The notes under the pieces are model-generated. The model was not told the DNA's origin, did no database searches, and saw only the letters and a program-made list of their open reading frames with translations. 23,894 nt of DNA from Phytoactinopolyspora endophytica (GTDB lineage: Bacteria; Actinomycetota; Actinomycetes; Jiangellales; Jiangellaceae): NCBI RefSeq assembly GCF_004138495.1, contig NZ_ML142856.1:81374-105267 (forward strand), read 5' to 3'. The translations under genes and the position numbers were made by a program. Positions 8,347 through 15,429 of the stretch are shown here, in pieces (positions within the stretch are counted from its first letter, which is position 1; every line of letters starts with the position of its first letter).

Positions 8347-9327
8347 TCAGGCGGCGGCCTCGGACCTGCCCGTCAATGACTCCGCCGACGTGCGGATCGA
8401 CGTCTCCAGCACACGCAGACGACGGGTCGTATCCATGACGTTCCCGCCGATCTCGAACAGGTCATCCGGCCCTGGTCCGAGAATCGTGACCTTGGTGCCC
8501 TCAGCGCGTAGCTTCTCCGCCTCCCGCAGGCAGCGCCTGGTGACCCGGATCCGCCATTTCCGCTCTACCCGCGACAACAGAGCGCGCGGCCGGTCACTGG
8601 AGAACGAGACCGTTGGCGCCACAACGAAGACCTCGTCCAGTCCCAGGCCGGCAAGCAGGTCCACTGACGTGGCCGAGCACGTGCCCCCGTCGATGTAGCG
8701 CCGTCCATCGATGACGACAGGTGCGAACCAACCGGGGATGGCGCACGAAGCCATCACCGCCTCCGGAAGCGCCGCCGCGGGTGCGTCCTGGCGCCCGAAC
8801 GCGACCCGCCGGCCGGACTGATAGTCCATAGCGACGACCCACAGACCGTCGTGCGGCGACCACTGTCCCTCCGGGGTGACCATCTCGACCAGCTCTCCCA
8901 CGCCGCGCAGGTCGCCGCGGCCCTCGGGCAGAAACGCCGACAGCACCGCCGTCGGCGGCATCTTCCGCAAGCGCTTGATGTTGCGCGTCACCATCCCGGG
9001 CGAGCCGACACCCAGCCGCGGCCGCACCGGGCGAGGACCGCCGGTCGCGTGGTCGTAATCCCACAGGTATCCGGCCAGCGGCCCGTCGACCGGCTGACCG
9101 AGTTGATGACTGTACAGCTGCCGCACGCTGACGCCGGCACCGAGCAATGCGGCCGTCACGGCGCCGGCCGAGGTCCCCATAATGTGGTCGACCGTGCGCA
9201 TGTCGGTTCCGATGCTCTGCTCGATGGCCGTCAGGGCTCCGACCGTCCATGCCGCACCCAACAAGCCGCCCCCGCCGAGGACCAGTCCTCTACGGGGGCT
9301 TGCACCCACGTTGCGCAGAGGTTTCAT
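8347..9327 (-). CDS. Patatin-like phospholipase family protein
   Basis: This 326-residue protein has the three marks of patatin-type serine hydrolases. The glycine-rich oxyanion loop GGGGLLG is at 18-24, the nucleophile elbow GTSAG at 51-55 (Ser53), and the catalytic aspartate in YIDGG (Asp213). Such enzymes use a Ser-Asp dyad to hydrolyse acyl esters of phospholipids or other lipids. There is no signal peptide and no clear transmembrane segment, so it is probably cytoplasmic or peripheral to the membrane. The substrate cannot be read from sequence. The ATG at 9327 has no Shine-Dalgarno sequence, but CACAAT lies 6 nt upstream, as expected for a leaderless transcript. A TGATCA-type hairpin lies about 60 nt upstream, shared with the 3' end of the preceding gene. 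It is 92 nt from pruA, and a separate transcript from pruA is likely. Confidence 0.92.
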   Translation of the reverse strand: MKPLRNVGASPRRGLVLGGGGLLGAAWTVGALTAIEQSIGTDMRTVDHIMGTSAGAVTAALLGAGVSVRQLYSHQLGQPVDGPLAGYLWDYDHATGGPRPVRPRLGVGSPGMVTRNIKRLRKMPPTAVLSAFLPEGRGDLRGVGELVEMVTPEGQWSPHDGLWVVAMDYQSGRRVAFGRQDAPAAALPEAVMASCAIPGWFAPVVIDGRRYIDGGTCSATSVDLLAGLGLDEVFVVAPTVSFSSDRPRALLSRVERKWRIRVTRRCLREAEKLRAEGTKVTILGPGPDDLFEIGGNVMDTTRRLRVLETSIRTSAESLTGRSEAAA

Positions 9328-9385
9328 GAGTTAATTGTGCACGACGACCGTGTGCCGCGCACGGATCACAATTTCCGCCACGGCT

Positions 9386-9441
9386 CCCATGATCATTGAG
9401 GGACTGTCGTCATGACATCCGACATCTTCGATGATCAAGGG
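9386..9441. repeat. TGATCA-arm hairpin overlapping the stop codon of the CpaE-like gene
   Basis: CCCATGATCATTG (9386-9398) pairs with CGATGATCAAGGG (9429-9441) with one A-A mismatch and one wobble. The 30-nt loop contains the palindrome GTCATGAC (9409-9416) near the centre. The 15-mer CATGATCATTGAGGG (9388-9402) is identical to the right arm of the large palindrome at 5351-5365. The right arm covers the TGA stop (9435-9437) of the CpaE-like gene, and the left arm is about 60 nt upstream of the patatin start. It could be a terminator, an operator or a degraded copy of a dispersed palindrome. Confidence 0.7.
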
Positions 9442-10805
9442 CGACGGAGACGCGCGAGGCTCCGACGGCGGCCAGGCGCCGAGGTGTCCAACCCGGCCAG
9501 CCTCCGGCTCAGATCCAGGATCGCTAGGCGGGCCGGCGAACGCGGGGCGATCTCGGCCAGCGTCCGGCCGGATACGAGCGCGCCGTCCAGGGCGGCTGGG
9601 TCGTCAGGGACGTACGCCGCCGGCCGTACCCCCGCGTACCGCTCCATCGCCACACCGATCTGTTTCTCCGGCCCTGCACCCGCCACCGACCGACGCACCC
9701 TGTTGACGACGACGTTCAGCGCGGAGATGTCGGGCACGAGCTCCCGCAGGTCGCCGAGGCCACGCACCAGCCGGCCAAGGCCGACGGGGTCTGACGAGCC
9801 CACCGCCAGCACCACGTCCGCGGTCTGAATAGTCGAGAGGGTCGCCCCGTTACGCCGCGGAACCTCCGTGTCGAACATCATGGCCTCGTCTTCCTCCAGA
9901 CAGAACCCGCAGTCGACGACGGTGGCCTCGGCTACCGAGCGGGTCAGCGCCCACACCGCGTCCAGGGCAGCCGGACGAAGCTCGGTCCACCGCGCCGGCC
10001 GGGCGATCCCGGTGAGAACGTGCAGTTGGGGGGTGATTCTCCGCGCGTACCGTGCCAGCGCTATCGCATCGAGCCGGCCCTGGTTCGCCACCCTGGCGGC
10101 GCCGGCCAGCCCAGGCGCGTCGTCGAGCAAACCCAGTACCTCGGCGACAGAGGCACCGTACGTGTCGGCGTCGACCAACATGGTGGACGTGCCGAGCGTC
10201 GCCAGTTCCATGGCGACGTTGGTGGCCAGCGTCGTACGGCCCGGTGCTCCGTACGGGCCCCACACCGCGATGACCTGTCCGCCCTGCCCGCCTCGTTCCA
10301 CGAAATCCAGCGGGTCGACAGCGTCGTCGGCCGGCCGCGCCGCACCTGAAGAACCGGGCGCGTCCCCGAACCCGCCTGCGGCAGCGATCGTGCGTGCCGG
10401 CAGCTCGGACGCGTGGGCGCCACCTTCGACCGTGGCGATCGCGTCGAGCACCGCGGCCGCCAGCTCCGCGGGGTCGGCGTCGACCGGCACGTGGTGGCGG
10501 ATCCCGAGTGCGGACAATCGTTCCCGGTCCGCTACCGCGTCACCGGGCGGCTGCACCCCGACGACGCCGACCTTCGCGCGACGGATGACGTCCAATGCGT
10601 CGCGGTCGAGACGGCGCAGGTCGCCCGAGACCAGCGCCACCTGCCCCAGCCCGGCACCAGCCGCCCCGAGGAGATCGGCCAGGTCGACGCACCGTCGTGC
10701 CACCGTGAACCGCCCCGGTGCCGACCTCAACGCCTGGATCAGGTGCGTGTCCCAACCCGCGCTCGTCACTGCGGTGAGCACCTGAACTTTGTCGGCCGCT
10801 TCCAT
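9435..10805 (-). CDS. CpaE/MinD-like AAA-family ATPase with a divergent P-loop
   Basis: Numbered from the ATG at 10805 (456 residues), positions 1-125 look like a degenerate response-regulator-type domain, as in CpaE proteins, followed by a Gly/Ala-rich linker. A ParA/MinD-type domain begins near 178. Its P-loop reads GPYGAPGRTT (183-192), with Arg190 where the P-loop lysine normally sits and no KGG signature. A Walker A' segment LVDAD (210-214) and a Walker B-like VVDCGF (296-301) follow. CpaE proteins localise Tad/Flp pilus machinery at the cell pole and often have weakened P-loops, so ATP use here may be poor. I chose 10805 over the GTG at 10817 because GGTGAG lies 7 nt upstream of the ATG, whereas the GTG would overlap the binding site. 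It lies just downstream of the SAF gene and is probably co-transcribed. No CpaF, TadB/C or pilin is in the window, so a pilus role is unproven. Confidence 0.85.
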   Translation of the reverse strand: MEAADKVQVLTAVTSAGWDTHLIQALRSAPGRFTVARRCVDLADLLGAAGAGLGQVALVSGDLRRLDRDALDVIRRAKVGVVGVQPPGDAVADRERLSALGIRHHVPVDADPAELAAAVLDAIATVEGGAHASELPARTIAAAGGFGDAPGSSGAARPADDAVDPLDFVERGGQGGQVIAVWGPYGAPGRTTLATNVAMELATLGTSTMLVDADTYGASVAEVLGLLDDAPGLAGAARVANQGRLDAIALARYARRITPQLHVLTGIARPARWTELRPAALDAVWALTRSVAEATVVDCGFCLEEDEAMMFDTEVPRRNGATLSTIQTADVVLAVGSSDPVGLGRLVRGLGDLRELVPDISALNVVVNRVRRSVAGAGPEKQIGVAMERYAGVRPAAYVPDDPAALDGALVSGRTLAEIAPRSPARLAILDLSRRLAGLDTSAPGRRRSLARLRRP

Positions 10806-10853
10806 CCTCGATCTCACCCTTCTCGTTCGCGCTGCTCCTGGGCGCTCTCTGCG

Positions 10854-11558
10854 TTATGGGCGCTGAGACAGGTAGATCCGACCGTCGCGACTAGCCGCGA
10901 TCAGCTCGCCCACAAGCTCGTCGATGTCGCCCTCCGAGTCGTCATCGCCGCCGCCATGGCCGCGCGCCGCGAGCGTGACGGTCGCATTGCTGCCATTCAC
11001 CCCCAGGGCGCCACCGGTATCCGCCTCGGTGACGGTCATGCCGCCGGCCAGCCGCACCGCGTCGCCGTCGGACAAGGGCGTCACCCACACGTCGACGGCA
11101 TCACCGGACGAAAGCCCTGCAGGAAGCTCGGCCGTGGGGACCGAGACCGTGACGAGCCGCAGCGCATCAGAACCCGAGGCGACCTCGTCAGCGCCGACCA
11201 CCGCAGACTTCGGAAGCAACTCACCGGCTCGGACCTCTCGCGAGACGACATCCCCCTCATCGACCTCTCCGGTGTAATAGCGATCATGGTCACCCTCCAG
11301 CGCCACCTGTCGCGTCTGCACCATGTCACCGGTCAGGGGCTGGCCCGGCGCCAGATCCTGAGCCGCGGCGAGCACCGGAACGGTGTCCCCCGCCGCGGAG
11401 ACAACGCGCACCCCGACCACTGTCGACACGAGCACCAGCAGCACGCCGACGATGAGCTGCGGATTACGCCACCTCGCCTGACGCACCCGGCTCGCGGCAG
11501 GCGCGTCCAGCTCGACCGCCCCCTCACTGAGTGTGTCGACGCCATTGTTGATCATCAT
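10854..11558 (-). CDS. SAF domain-containing membrane protein (CpaB/RcpC-like)
   Basis: This is a 234-residue single-pass membrane protein. A short basic cytoplasmic N-terminus is followed by a transmembrane helix at about 33-55 (PQLIVGVLLVLVSTVVGVRV). A SAF domain follows at about 60-122, recognisable from PVLAAAQDLAPGQPLTGDMV and VVSREVRAGELLPKSAV. The remainder lies outside the membrane and ends in an acidic Gly/Asp stretch near 200. In CpaB/RcpC proteins this domain belongs to the periplasmic part of the Flp/Tad pilus secretion complex. In many actinobacteria a stand-alone SAF plus CpaE pair occurs with no known job. The ATG at 11558 has no Shine-Dalgarno sequence. TACGCT (11566-11571 on the minus strand) is 7 nt upstream and suggests a leaderless mRNA. 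The ATPase gene begins 48 nt downstream, so the two probably form an operon. Confidence 0.85.
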   Translation of the reverse strand: MMINNGVDTLSEGAVELDAPAASRVRQARWRNPQLIVGVLLVLVSTVVGVRVVSAAGDTVPVLAAAQDLAPGQPLTGDMVQTRQVALEGDHDRYYTGEVDEGDVVSREVRAGELLPKSAVVGADEVASGSDALRLVTVSVPTAELPAGLSSGDAVDVWVTPLSDGDAVRLAGGMTVTEADTGGALGVNGSNATVTLAARGHGGGDDDSEGDIDELVGELIAASRDGRIYLSQRP

Positions 11559-11682
11559 CCGCGACAGCGTAGCGACGTCGAGCCCGCTATGAGAGCGAAA
11601 CCGGAGAAATTTTGATCAAGAGGCCACGCGAATCCGGACGCCGGTGGGGTAAGCCAGGCGACACCCCTGCTCGTGGGGCCCT

Positions 11683-12231
11683 TCACGTCCGACGGAGCAG
11701 CGCCAGCGCACTGAACGCGACGGCGGTTCTGGCCGGCACACCCCGCGTTCCGGCCTCGCCCGGTAGGCCGGAGGCCACGTCGAAGAAGTCCGCTCCAACC
11801 CTGTCGATCACGCCGGTCAGCAAGGAGCCGTCGAGCAAGGTAGCGACGACAGGCGATCGATCCTGCGAGACCGCACTTATCGCCTGCCCGAGCAGCGGCT
11901 CGACCACCGGCGGGTTCGGCCCGTGCAGCGCGGCCCGCATCCCGGCACCGGAGACGGCGAGGACCGCCGCGCGAGGAATGAGCAACTCGCCGCCCGACTC
12001 ATCGCCGATCAGCATCCACGACGGCACGACGGACGCGAGCCTGCCCCGCACCACGCCGGCTCCCTGGACGCGGACCTCGATGTTCCGGCCACATTCGTAG
12101 CGCAACCGGTCCACCAGGTAGATCTCCTTGCGGACTGAGCGGGTGCGGACCGCGATCTCGTCGTCGAAGTCGAGCCGCTCATACTCGTCCAGCTGAGCCT
12201 CGATGTCGGAGAAGAGACGTTCCCAGCGCAT
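11683..12231 (-). CDS. Conserved actinobacterial protein of unknown function
   Basis: This 182-residue protein resembles a small protein often found near CpaB/CpaE-type genes in actinobacteria, but I know of no assigned function. Residues 1-45 are acidic and helical (MRWERLFSDIEAQLDEYERL), a possible coiled coil. Residues about 48-175 look like two short beta-rich repeats: VEVRVQ-like strands then GRLASVVPSWMLI, and later VVATLLDGSLLTGVIDRV. An SH3/LSm-like barrel is conceivable, but that is inference from the pattern only. There is no signal peptide or membrane helix. The ATG at 12231 has no Shine-Dalgarno sequence; TACGGT lies 6 nt upstream, which fits leaderless transcription. It is divergent from the LysM gene, with a 179-nt shared upstream region, and is 124 nt from the SAF gene, so it could be part of the same transcription unit or separate. 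Confidence 0.75.
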   Translation of the reverse strand: MRWERLFSDIEAQLDEYERLDFDDEIAVRTRSVRKEIYLVDRLRYECGRNIEVRVQGAGVVRGRLASVVPSWMLIGDESGGELLIPRAAVLAVSGAGMRAALHGPNPPVVEPLLGQAISAVSQDRSPVVATLLDGSLLTGVIDRVGADFFDVASGLPGEAGTRGVPARTAVAFSALALLRRT

Positions 12232-12334
12232 CAGATGACCGTAGCCCGCCGCCGACCTGCGTCATGAGCCAACCCACAGAATGCGATCGGATCGGCGGGT
12301 GGCACGAGATCGGAATCTGTCTGGGCGTGAACTC

Positions 12335-12363
12335 TTGACGACGCCTGAGCACACGGGTATGCA
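12335..12363 (+). promoter_or_regulatory. Candidate promoter for the LysM gene
   Basis: TTGACG (12335-12340) is followed after 17 nt by TATGCA (12358-12363). Transcription would begin near 12370, giving a leader of about 40-47 nt containing the purine-rich GAGAAAGAG (12397-12405). The -35 is good and the -10 matches only in its first three bases. Confidence 0.35.
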
Positions 12364-12410
12364 TAGATCATCATCAGTTATCAGAGGCAAACCATCGAGA
12401 AAGAGTAGGT

Positions 12411-13295
12411 TTGAAGGTGAGCCATGCCAAAATCGCCCGCCCTTGGCCTGTTTCCACCCAACCGGCAATAAAGGATGCGAGAGCGCTGAAACCGCTCCGT
12501 GCGGCTTCCGCTGCTGTCGGCGTCTGCGCGCTCGTCACAGGTCTGTGGTGGGGGACGGCCAGTCCTGTGGCCGCCGCGGCGGACGGCTCGGCCGGATTCG
12601 ACGAGCTCGTCGCGGCCGCCGCGGCACTGGCAGCCTGGGTCCTGGTCGGGTGGATCTTTCTGATCGTCCTCGCCACGGTACTGACCACCGTCCCCGGCCG
12701 CCTTGGAACATTCGCCCTACGATGCGCGGATCGGGTCACCCCGGTAGCGGCACAGCATCTGGCCAAGGCCGCACTCGGGCTGGTCACCGTCGCCGTCCCC
12801 CTGAGCACCGGTGCGGCGGCGCACGCCGGCCCAGGGTGGGTCGCCACTGCCAGCCCGCACACCGCCTCATCCAGCTGCGATGAGAGCGTCGGAGGCGGCG
12901 GGCTGCCCGAGATCGGGCGGCCGCCGGTGGCTGTGCCCAAGCTCAGGGAACCGCGGGCACTCGGCTCCGATACGCAGGATGAACGCACAGCCGACACGCC
13001 ACCCGCATCCGCCGATCCGGACGGCGCCGAGGGCGGCGACGGGACCTCGGATCACGGCACCGGTGAGACGAGCGGATCGTCGGACGGGAGCAGCCCGGAT
13101 CCACCCTCGTCGGTCACGGTCGCGCACGGGGACACTCTGTGGAACATCGCGGCTGATCACCTCGGCCCGGACGCGACTCCGGCCGAGGTCGCCGAGGAGT
13201 GGCCCCGCTGGTTCCAGGCCAACCGCGATGTGATCGGGCCCGACCCTGACACCATTCGGCCCGGCGTTCCGCTCCAGGCGCCGAAGCGATCCTGA
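12411..13295 (+). CDS. Membrane-anchored LysM peptidoglycan-binding protein
   Basis: The protein (294 residues from the TTG at 12411) has three hydrophobic segments at about 32-57, 66-93 and 112-138. A long Gly/Ser/Asp/Pro-rich, probably disordered stretch (about 150-233) follows, then a C-terminal LysM domain (about 235-290) with the signature VTVAHGDTLWNIAADHLG. LysM domains bind N-acetylglucosamine in peptidoglycan, so the tail should reach into the cell wall. No catalytic domain is present, which suggests a scaffold or tether role. The start is uncertain: the TTG lies 5 nt after GAGAAAGAG, and a GTG two codons later (12417) is equally possible. The Rv3235-family gene follows on the same strand within 40 nt, so the two are probably co-transcribed. 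Confidence 0.88.
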   Translation: MKVSHAKIARPWPVSTQPAIKDARALKPLRAASAAVGVCALVTGLWWGTASPVAAAADGSAGFDELVAAAAALAAWVLVGWIFLIVLATVLTTVPGRLGTFALRCADRVTPVAAQHLAKAALGLVTVAVPLSTGAAAHAGPGWVATASPHTASSSCDESVGGGGLPEIGRPPVAVPKLREPRALGSDTQDERTADTPPASADPDGAEGGDGTSDHGTGETSGSSDGSSPDPPSSVTVAHGDTLWNIAADHLGPDATPAEVAEEWPRWFQANRDVIGPDPDTIRPGVPLQAPKRS

Positions 13296-13330
13296 CCCTG
13301 CACAGCGGCATCGATCATGAGGTGAACACC

Positions 13331-13906
13331 GTGGCGACGTATCTGTCCGCAGGAACGGGAAACGCACGACCGCTCCCGGTCCCACCGACCGAGCCCCCGT
13401 TCGACGACGAGCTCGGAGTCATCGCTACGCCGGCCCCGCGGTCACGGCGGCGGGACAGGTACCGGCCGGCCCAGGGCACCTTGGCTCTGTCGGTCGCCGT
13501 GTCGAACCGGATGTCGCCGACGTCGCACCAGAGTGCACCGCTCCATCTCGCCGAAGACGCGACCCGGGGATCGACACAGCAGTCGGAGCTACCCGATCCA
13601 CGACGGTGGTGTGCCCGCCTTGCCCAGGCTGCCGTCGAGTCGATTCAGGGCAGACGTCCCCTTCAGCAGCTGCTCCGCTGGACCACAGAGGAGGTCTACG
13701 ACTGGCTTGCCGGCCAGGCCGCGGCCCGGCGTGACGTGCCGCCAGGTCCCCGGCCCTCGATACGGTCCGTCCGCGTCTGCGAAGTCAACACTCACGTCTT
13801 CGAGGCTGCGGCCGTGCTGCAGATGGGGGAACGGACGCGTGCCCTGGCGCTACGGTGTGAAGCGCGACGGGGCCGCTGGGTGTGCACCGTTTTCGACCTG
13901 ATCTGA
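13331..13906 (+). CDS. Rv3235 family protein
   Basis: This 191-residue protein carries the Rv3235-family C-terminal domain, about the last 110 residues. It has a conserved helix containing LAQAAVESIQGRRPLQQLLR and the terminal beta-hairpin motif ERTRALALRCEARRGRWVCT. The first 80 residues are Pro/Arg-rich and probably disordered. The family has no established biochemical function that I know of. It is conserved near secA in actinobacteria and in Mycobacterium tuberculosis also lies convergent to the secA1 cluster, which this arrangement reproduces. I place the start at the GTG at 13331 because GAGGTG (13319-13324) lies 6 nt upstream. A GTG at 13322 would overlap that site. Confidence 0.87.
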   Translation: MATYLSAGTGNARPLPVPPTEPPFDDELGVIATPAPRSRRRDRYRPAQGTLALSVAVSNRMSPTSHQSAPLHLAEDATRGSTQQSELPDPRRWCARLAQAAVESIQGRRPLQQLLRWTTEEVYDWLAGQAAARRDVPPGPRPSIRSVRVCEVNTHVFEAAAVLQMGERTRALALRCEARRGRWVCTVFDLI

Positions 13907-13964
13907 TCGTTGACCAACCGTACGGCAGCTCACCATCCGCCTTGAGCCCCGACGGTCGCTCCGG

Positions 13965-14978
13965 TCAGGACGATCCCCAGACGCTGGCGAACGCGTCCGC
14001 GTATCCAGCCTGCCCGGCAGCATTCGGGTGGAAAGAGTCCCGCACGAAGTCGCTGATGATGTCCCAATACGGCTCAAACTCGGGGTCGTCGGGGTCGTCG
14101 GACGCTGCCTCGGTCGCCTGTTCACCCGCGGAGGTGTTGTCCACTCCCGAGGAACGGCCCAGCTTGAGCCCGTTGAGCCAGTCGTCCGGCCCGTTGGCAC
14201 ACGCCTCGTGACCGTCGAAGACCTGTTCAAGCTGTGTCCCAGCCGATCGGACACCGGCAGCGCTCGCCGCTTCCTCGGTCACCTCGTTCAGCGCGCTGCC
14301 GAGCCTGCGGATCATCTGCCGCTCCGGCGACGACAGCAGCGGCGTCAGCGCGCTGCAGCTGCTGCGCACATCCGGGTCGGGCACCAGGAACGGGTATCCC
14401 CCGACGATCAGCTCGTCGCCGGGAGCCGCGCTCTGCACGGCCAGGTAAAGCTCCGTCAGCGGATTCGCGAGCGCATTGATCTCCGCCATGATCGCGTCCT
14501 CACGGTTGGTGCAGCTGACAAACGGCACGAAACAGTTCGCCAGCTCGTTCGCGAATCCGACGTCGTTGCCTCCGACCGTCACCGTGATCAGCCTGCCGCC
14601 CGCACCGCTGACAGCTTCGAGCTCATCGACCTGGTCGTAGACATCGTCGATGACCGCGCCCGAACAGGCCAGCAGCGTTCGCTCGGATGCCGGGACGTCG
14701 TCGGCGAAGATGAGCCACACCCATGCCTGCTGAGTCCGATCGCAGTCGTCCTCGTAAGCCTCAGTGCCCAGACCGGACGAGTACGAGTCGCCAAGCGCCA
14801 CCACACCTGTCGGCGCCTCCCGCGACACTTCCGCTACCGGCTGCTGGTCCGCGCCGTCGTGCGCCCCGGAAGACGCAACCGCTGAACCTGCCGGAAGCAA
14901 CATAACGGCCGCCGCGCCAAGCGCGACGGCCTTCATTACCCACGAACGATGTGCACGGCTCATTAACCCGACTGCCAC
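13965..14978 (-). CDS. Secreted SGNH/GDSL-family esterase or lipase
   Basis: This 337-residue exported hydrolase has a basic N-terminus followed by the hydrophobic stretch AVALGAAAVMLLPAGSAVAS, ending in a likely signal peptidase site near residue 35. The SGNH blocks are in order: GDSYSSG with nucleophile Ser65; a block II-type region further on; GGNDVGF with the Asn of block III; and DSFHPNAAG with Asp314 and His317 completing the triad. Several cysteines suggest disulfides, as in the Streptomyces-type secreted GDSL lipases. The substrate is likely an acyl ester, but identity is unknown. I chose the GTG at 14978 because GGAGGG (14986-14991) lies exactly 7 nt upstream. The ATG at 14963 has no such site. 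Convergent with the Rv3235-family gene and downstream of secA on the same strand, separated from it by a 451-nt repeat-rich gap. Confidence 0.93.
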   Translation of the reverse strand: MAVGLMSRAHRSWVMKAVALGAAAVMLLPAGSAVASSGAHDGADQQPVAEVSREAPTGVVALGDSYSSGLGTEAYEDDCDRTQQAWVWLIFADDVPASERTLLACSGAVIDDVYDQVDELEAVSGAGGRLITVTVGGNDVGFANELANCFVPFVSCTNREDAIMAEINALANPLTELYLAVQSAAPGDELIVGGYPFLVPDPDVRSSCSALTPLLSSPERQMIRRLGSALNEVTEEAASAAGVRSAGTQLEQVFDGHEACANGPDDWLNGLKLGRSSGVDNTSAGEQATEAASDDPDDPEFEPYWDIISDFVRDSFHPNAAGQAGYADAFASVWGSS

Positions 14979-15000
14979 GGTGGATCCCTCCGCCCTCAAG

Positions 15001-15040
15001 CCTTCCAGTCACGTTGCCATGACTCGAACGTAACGGAAGG
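15001..15040 (-). promoter_or_regulatory. Hairpin directly upstream of the SGNH esterase ribosome binding site
   Basis: An inverted repeat (15001-15015 and 15027-15040) pairs CCTTCC-GT-ACGTT with AACGT-AC-GGAAGG, with one bulge and one mismatch around an 11-nt loop. It ends 9 nt upstream of the Shine-Dalgarno GGAGGG. It could be a leader hairpin that affects translation or a dyad bound by a repressor. Positions and pairing are seen directly; function is inference. Confidence 0.5.
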
Positions 15041-15106
15041 TCTTGACTGACGGAACAAACTCGAGTGAAACAGTTCTCATCCAGCCACGGTCGGCGTCAA
15101 TGACCA

Positions 15107-15346
15107 GTACCCCGACCGGCCGGATCACCACATCGAACAGACCAGCTGAACCGCCCGGAAGGGCTGGGGAAGCTCTTCGAGCGATCTTCGGCCGGCGGCA
15201 GGCCCACGCAACCCGCGGTCCTAGCCGTACGCCGACCGGCTGGATCGCCCATCGAACAGACCAGCTGAACGCCCAGAACGGCTGGGGAAGCTCTTCGACC
15301 GATCTTCGGCCGGCGGCAGGCCCACGCAACCCGCGGTCCTAGCCGT
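15107..15346. repeat. Tandem direct repeat, two units of about 119 bp
   Basis: Two adjacent units start at about 15107 and 15227. Both contain, in the same order, CCGACCGGC, ATCGAACAGACCAGCTGAAC, GGCTGGGGAAGCTCTTCGA, CGATCTTCGGCCGGCGGCAG and CCCACGCAACCCGCGGTCCT. The offset drifts from 120 to 118 nt through small indels. The first unit holds only the 5' part of the 104-nt stem-loop element; the second continues into a complete element. The unit probably arose by duplication of an element plus flank. Confidence 0.9.
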
Positions 15347-15400
15347 CCGCCGGCCGCGTGAGAGCGAGAAGAATTCCCCAGCCCACCCAAGGCGACCACA
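15280..15400 (-). repeat. Structured intergenic element, copy downstream of secA
   Basis: GGCTGGGGAA (15280-15289) pairs perfectly with TTCCCCAGCC (15374-15383). Inside, after a symmetric 17-nt/17-nt internal region, CGGCCGGCGG (15307-15316) pairs perfectly with CCGCCGGCCG (15347-15356). A 30-nt apical region follows, with AGG-CC/GG-CCT pairing and the loop ACGCAACC. Beyond the stem, ACCCAAGGCGACCACA (to 15400) is also shared with the second copy. Read on the minus strand, the stem begins 46 nt after the secA stop codon. There is no T-run. It has the same total length (104 nt) as the hpf-downstream copy and differs from it by compensated pairs. Confidence 0.88.
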
Positions 15401-15429
15401 GCCCCAGCCACCCTAGGCGACCCCTGAAG

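Noticed and set aside
10413..11615. 400-residue plus-strand open frame
   Set aside because: Antisense to the CpaE-like and SAF genes, with Arg/His-rich composition and no ribosome binding site.
12281..12883. 200-residue plus-strand frame over the LysM gene
   Set aside because: It is an out-of-frame overlap with the LysM protein, Arg/Gly-rich, and lacks any domain.
15043..15342. 99-residue plus-strand frame in the secA/esterase gap
   Set aside because: It is a translation of the tandem repeat with no ribosome binding site or homology that I recognise.
15107..15400. CRISPR array
   Set aside because: There are only two long repeat units with no uniform spacers and no cas genes; this is a tandem duplication.
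15009..15411. Small minus-strand frames with a repeated peptide (WACRRPKI...RRASPA), with a similar peptide in 21054-21338
   Set aside because: The peptides translate the stem-loop repeat. The two copies are read in different frames, while base pairing is conserved, so they are noncoding.
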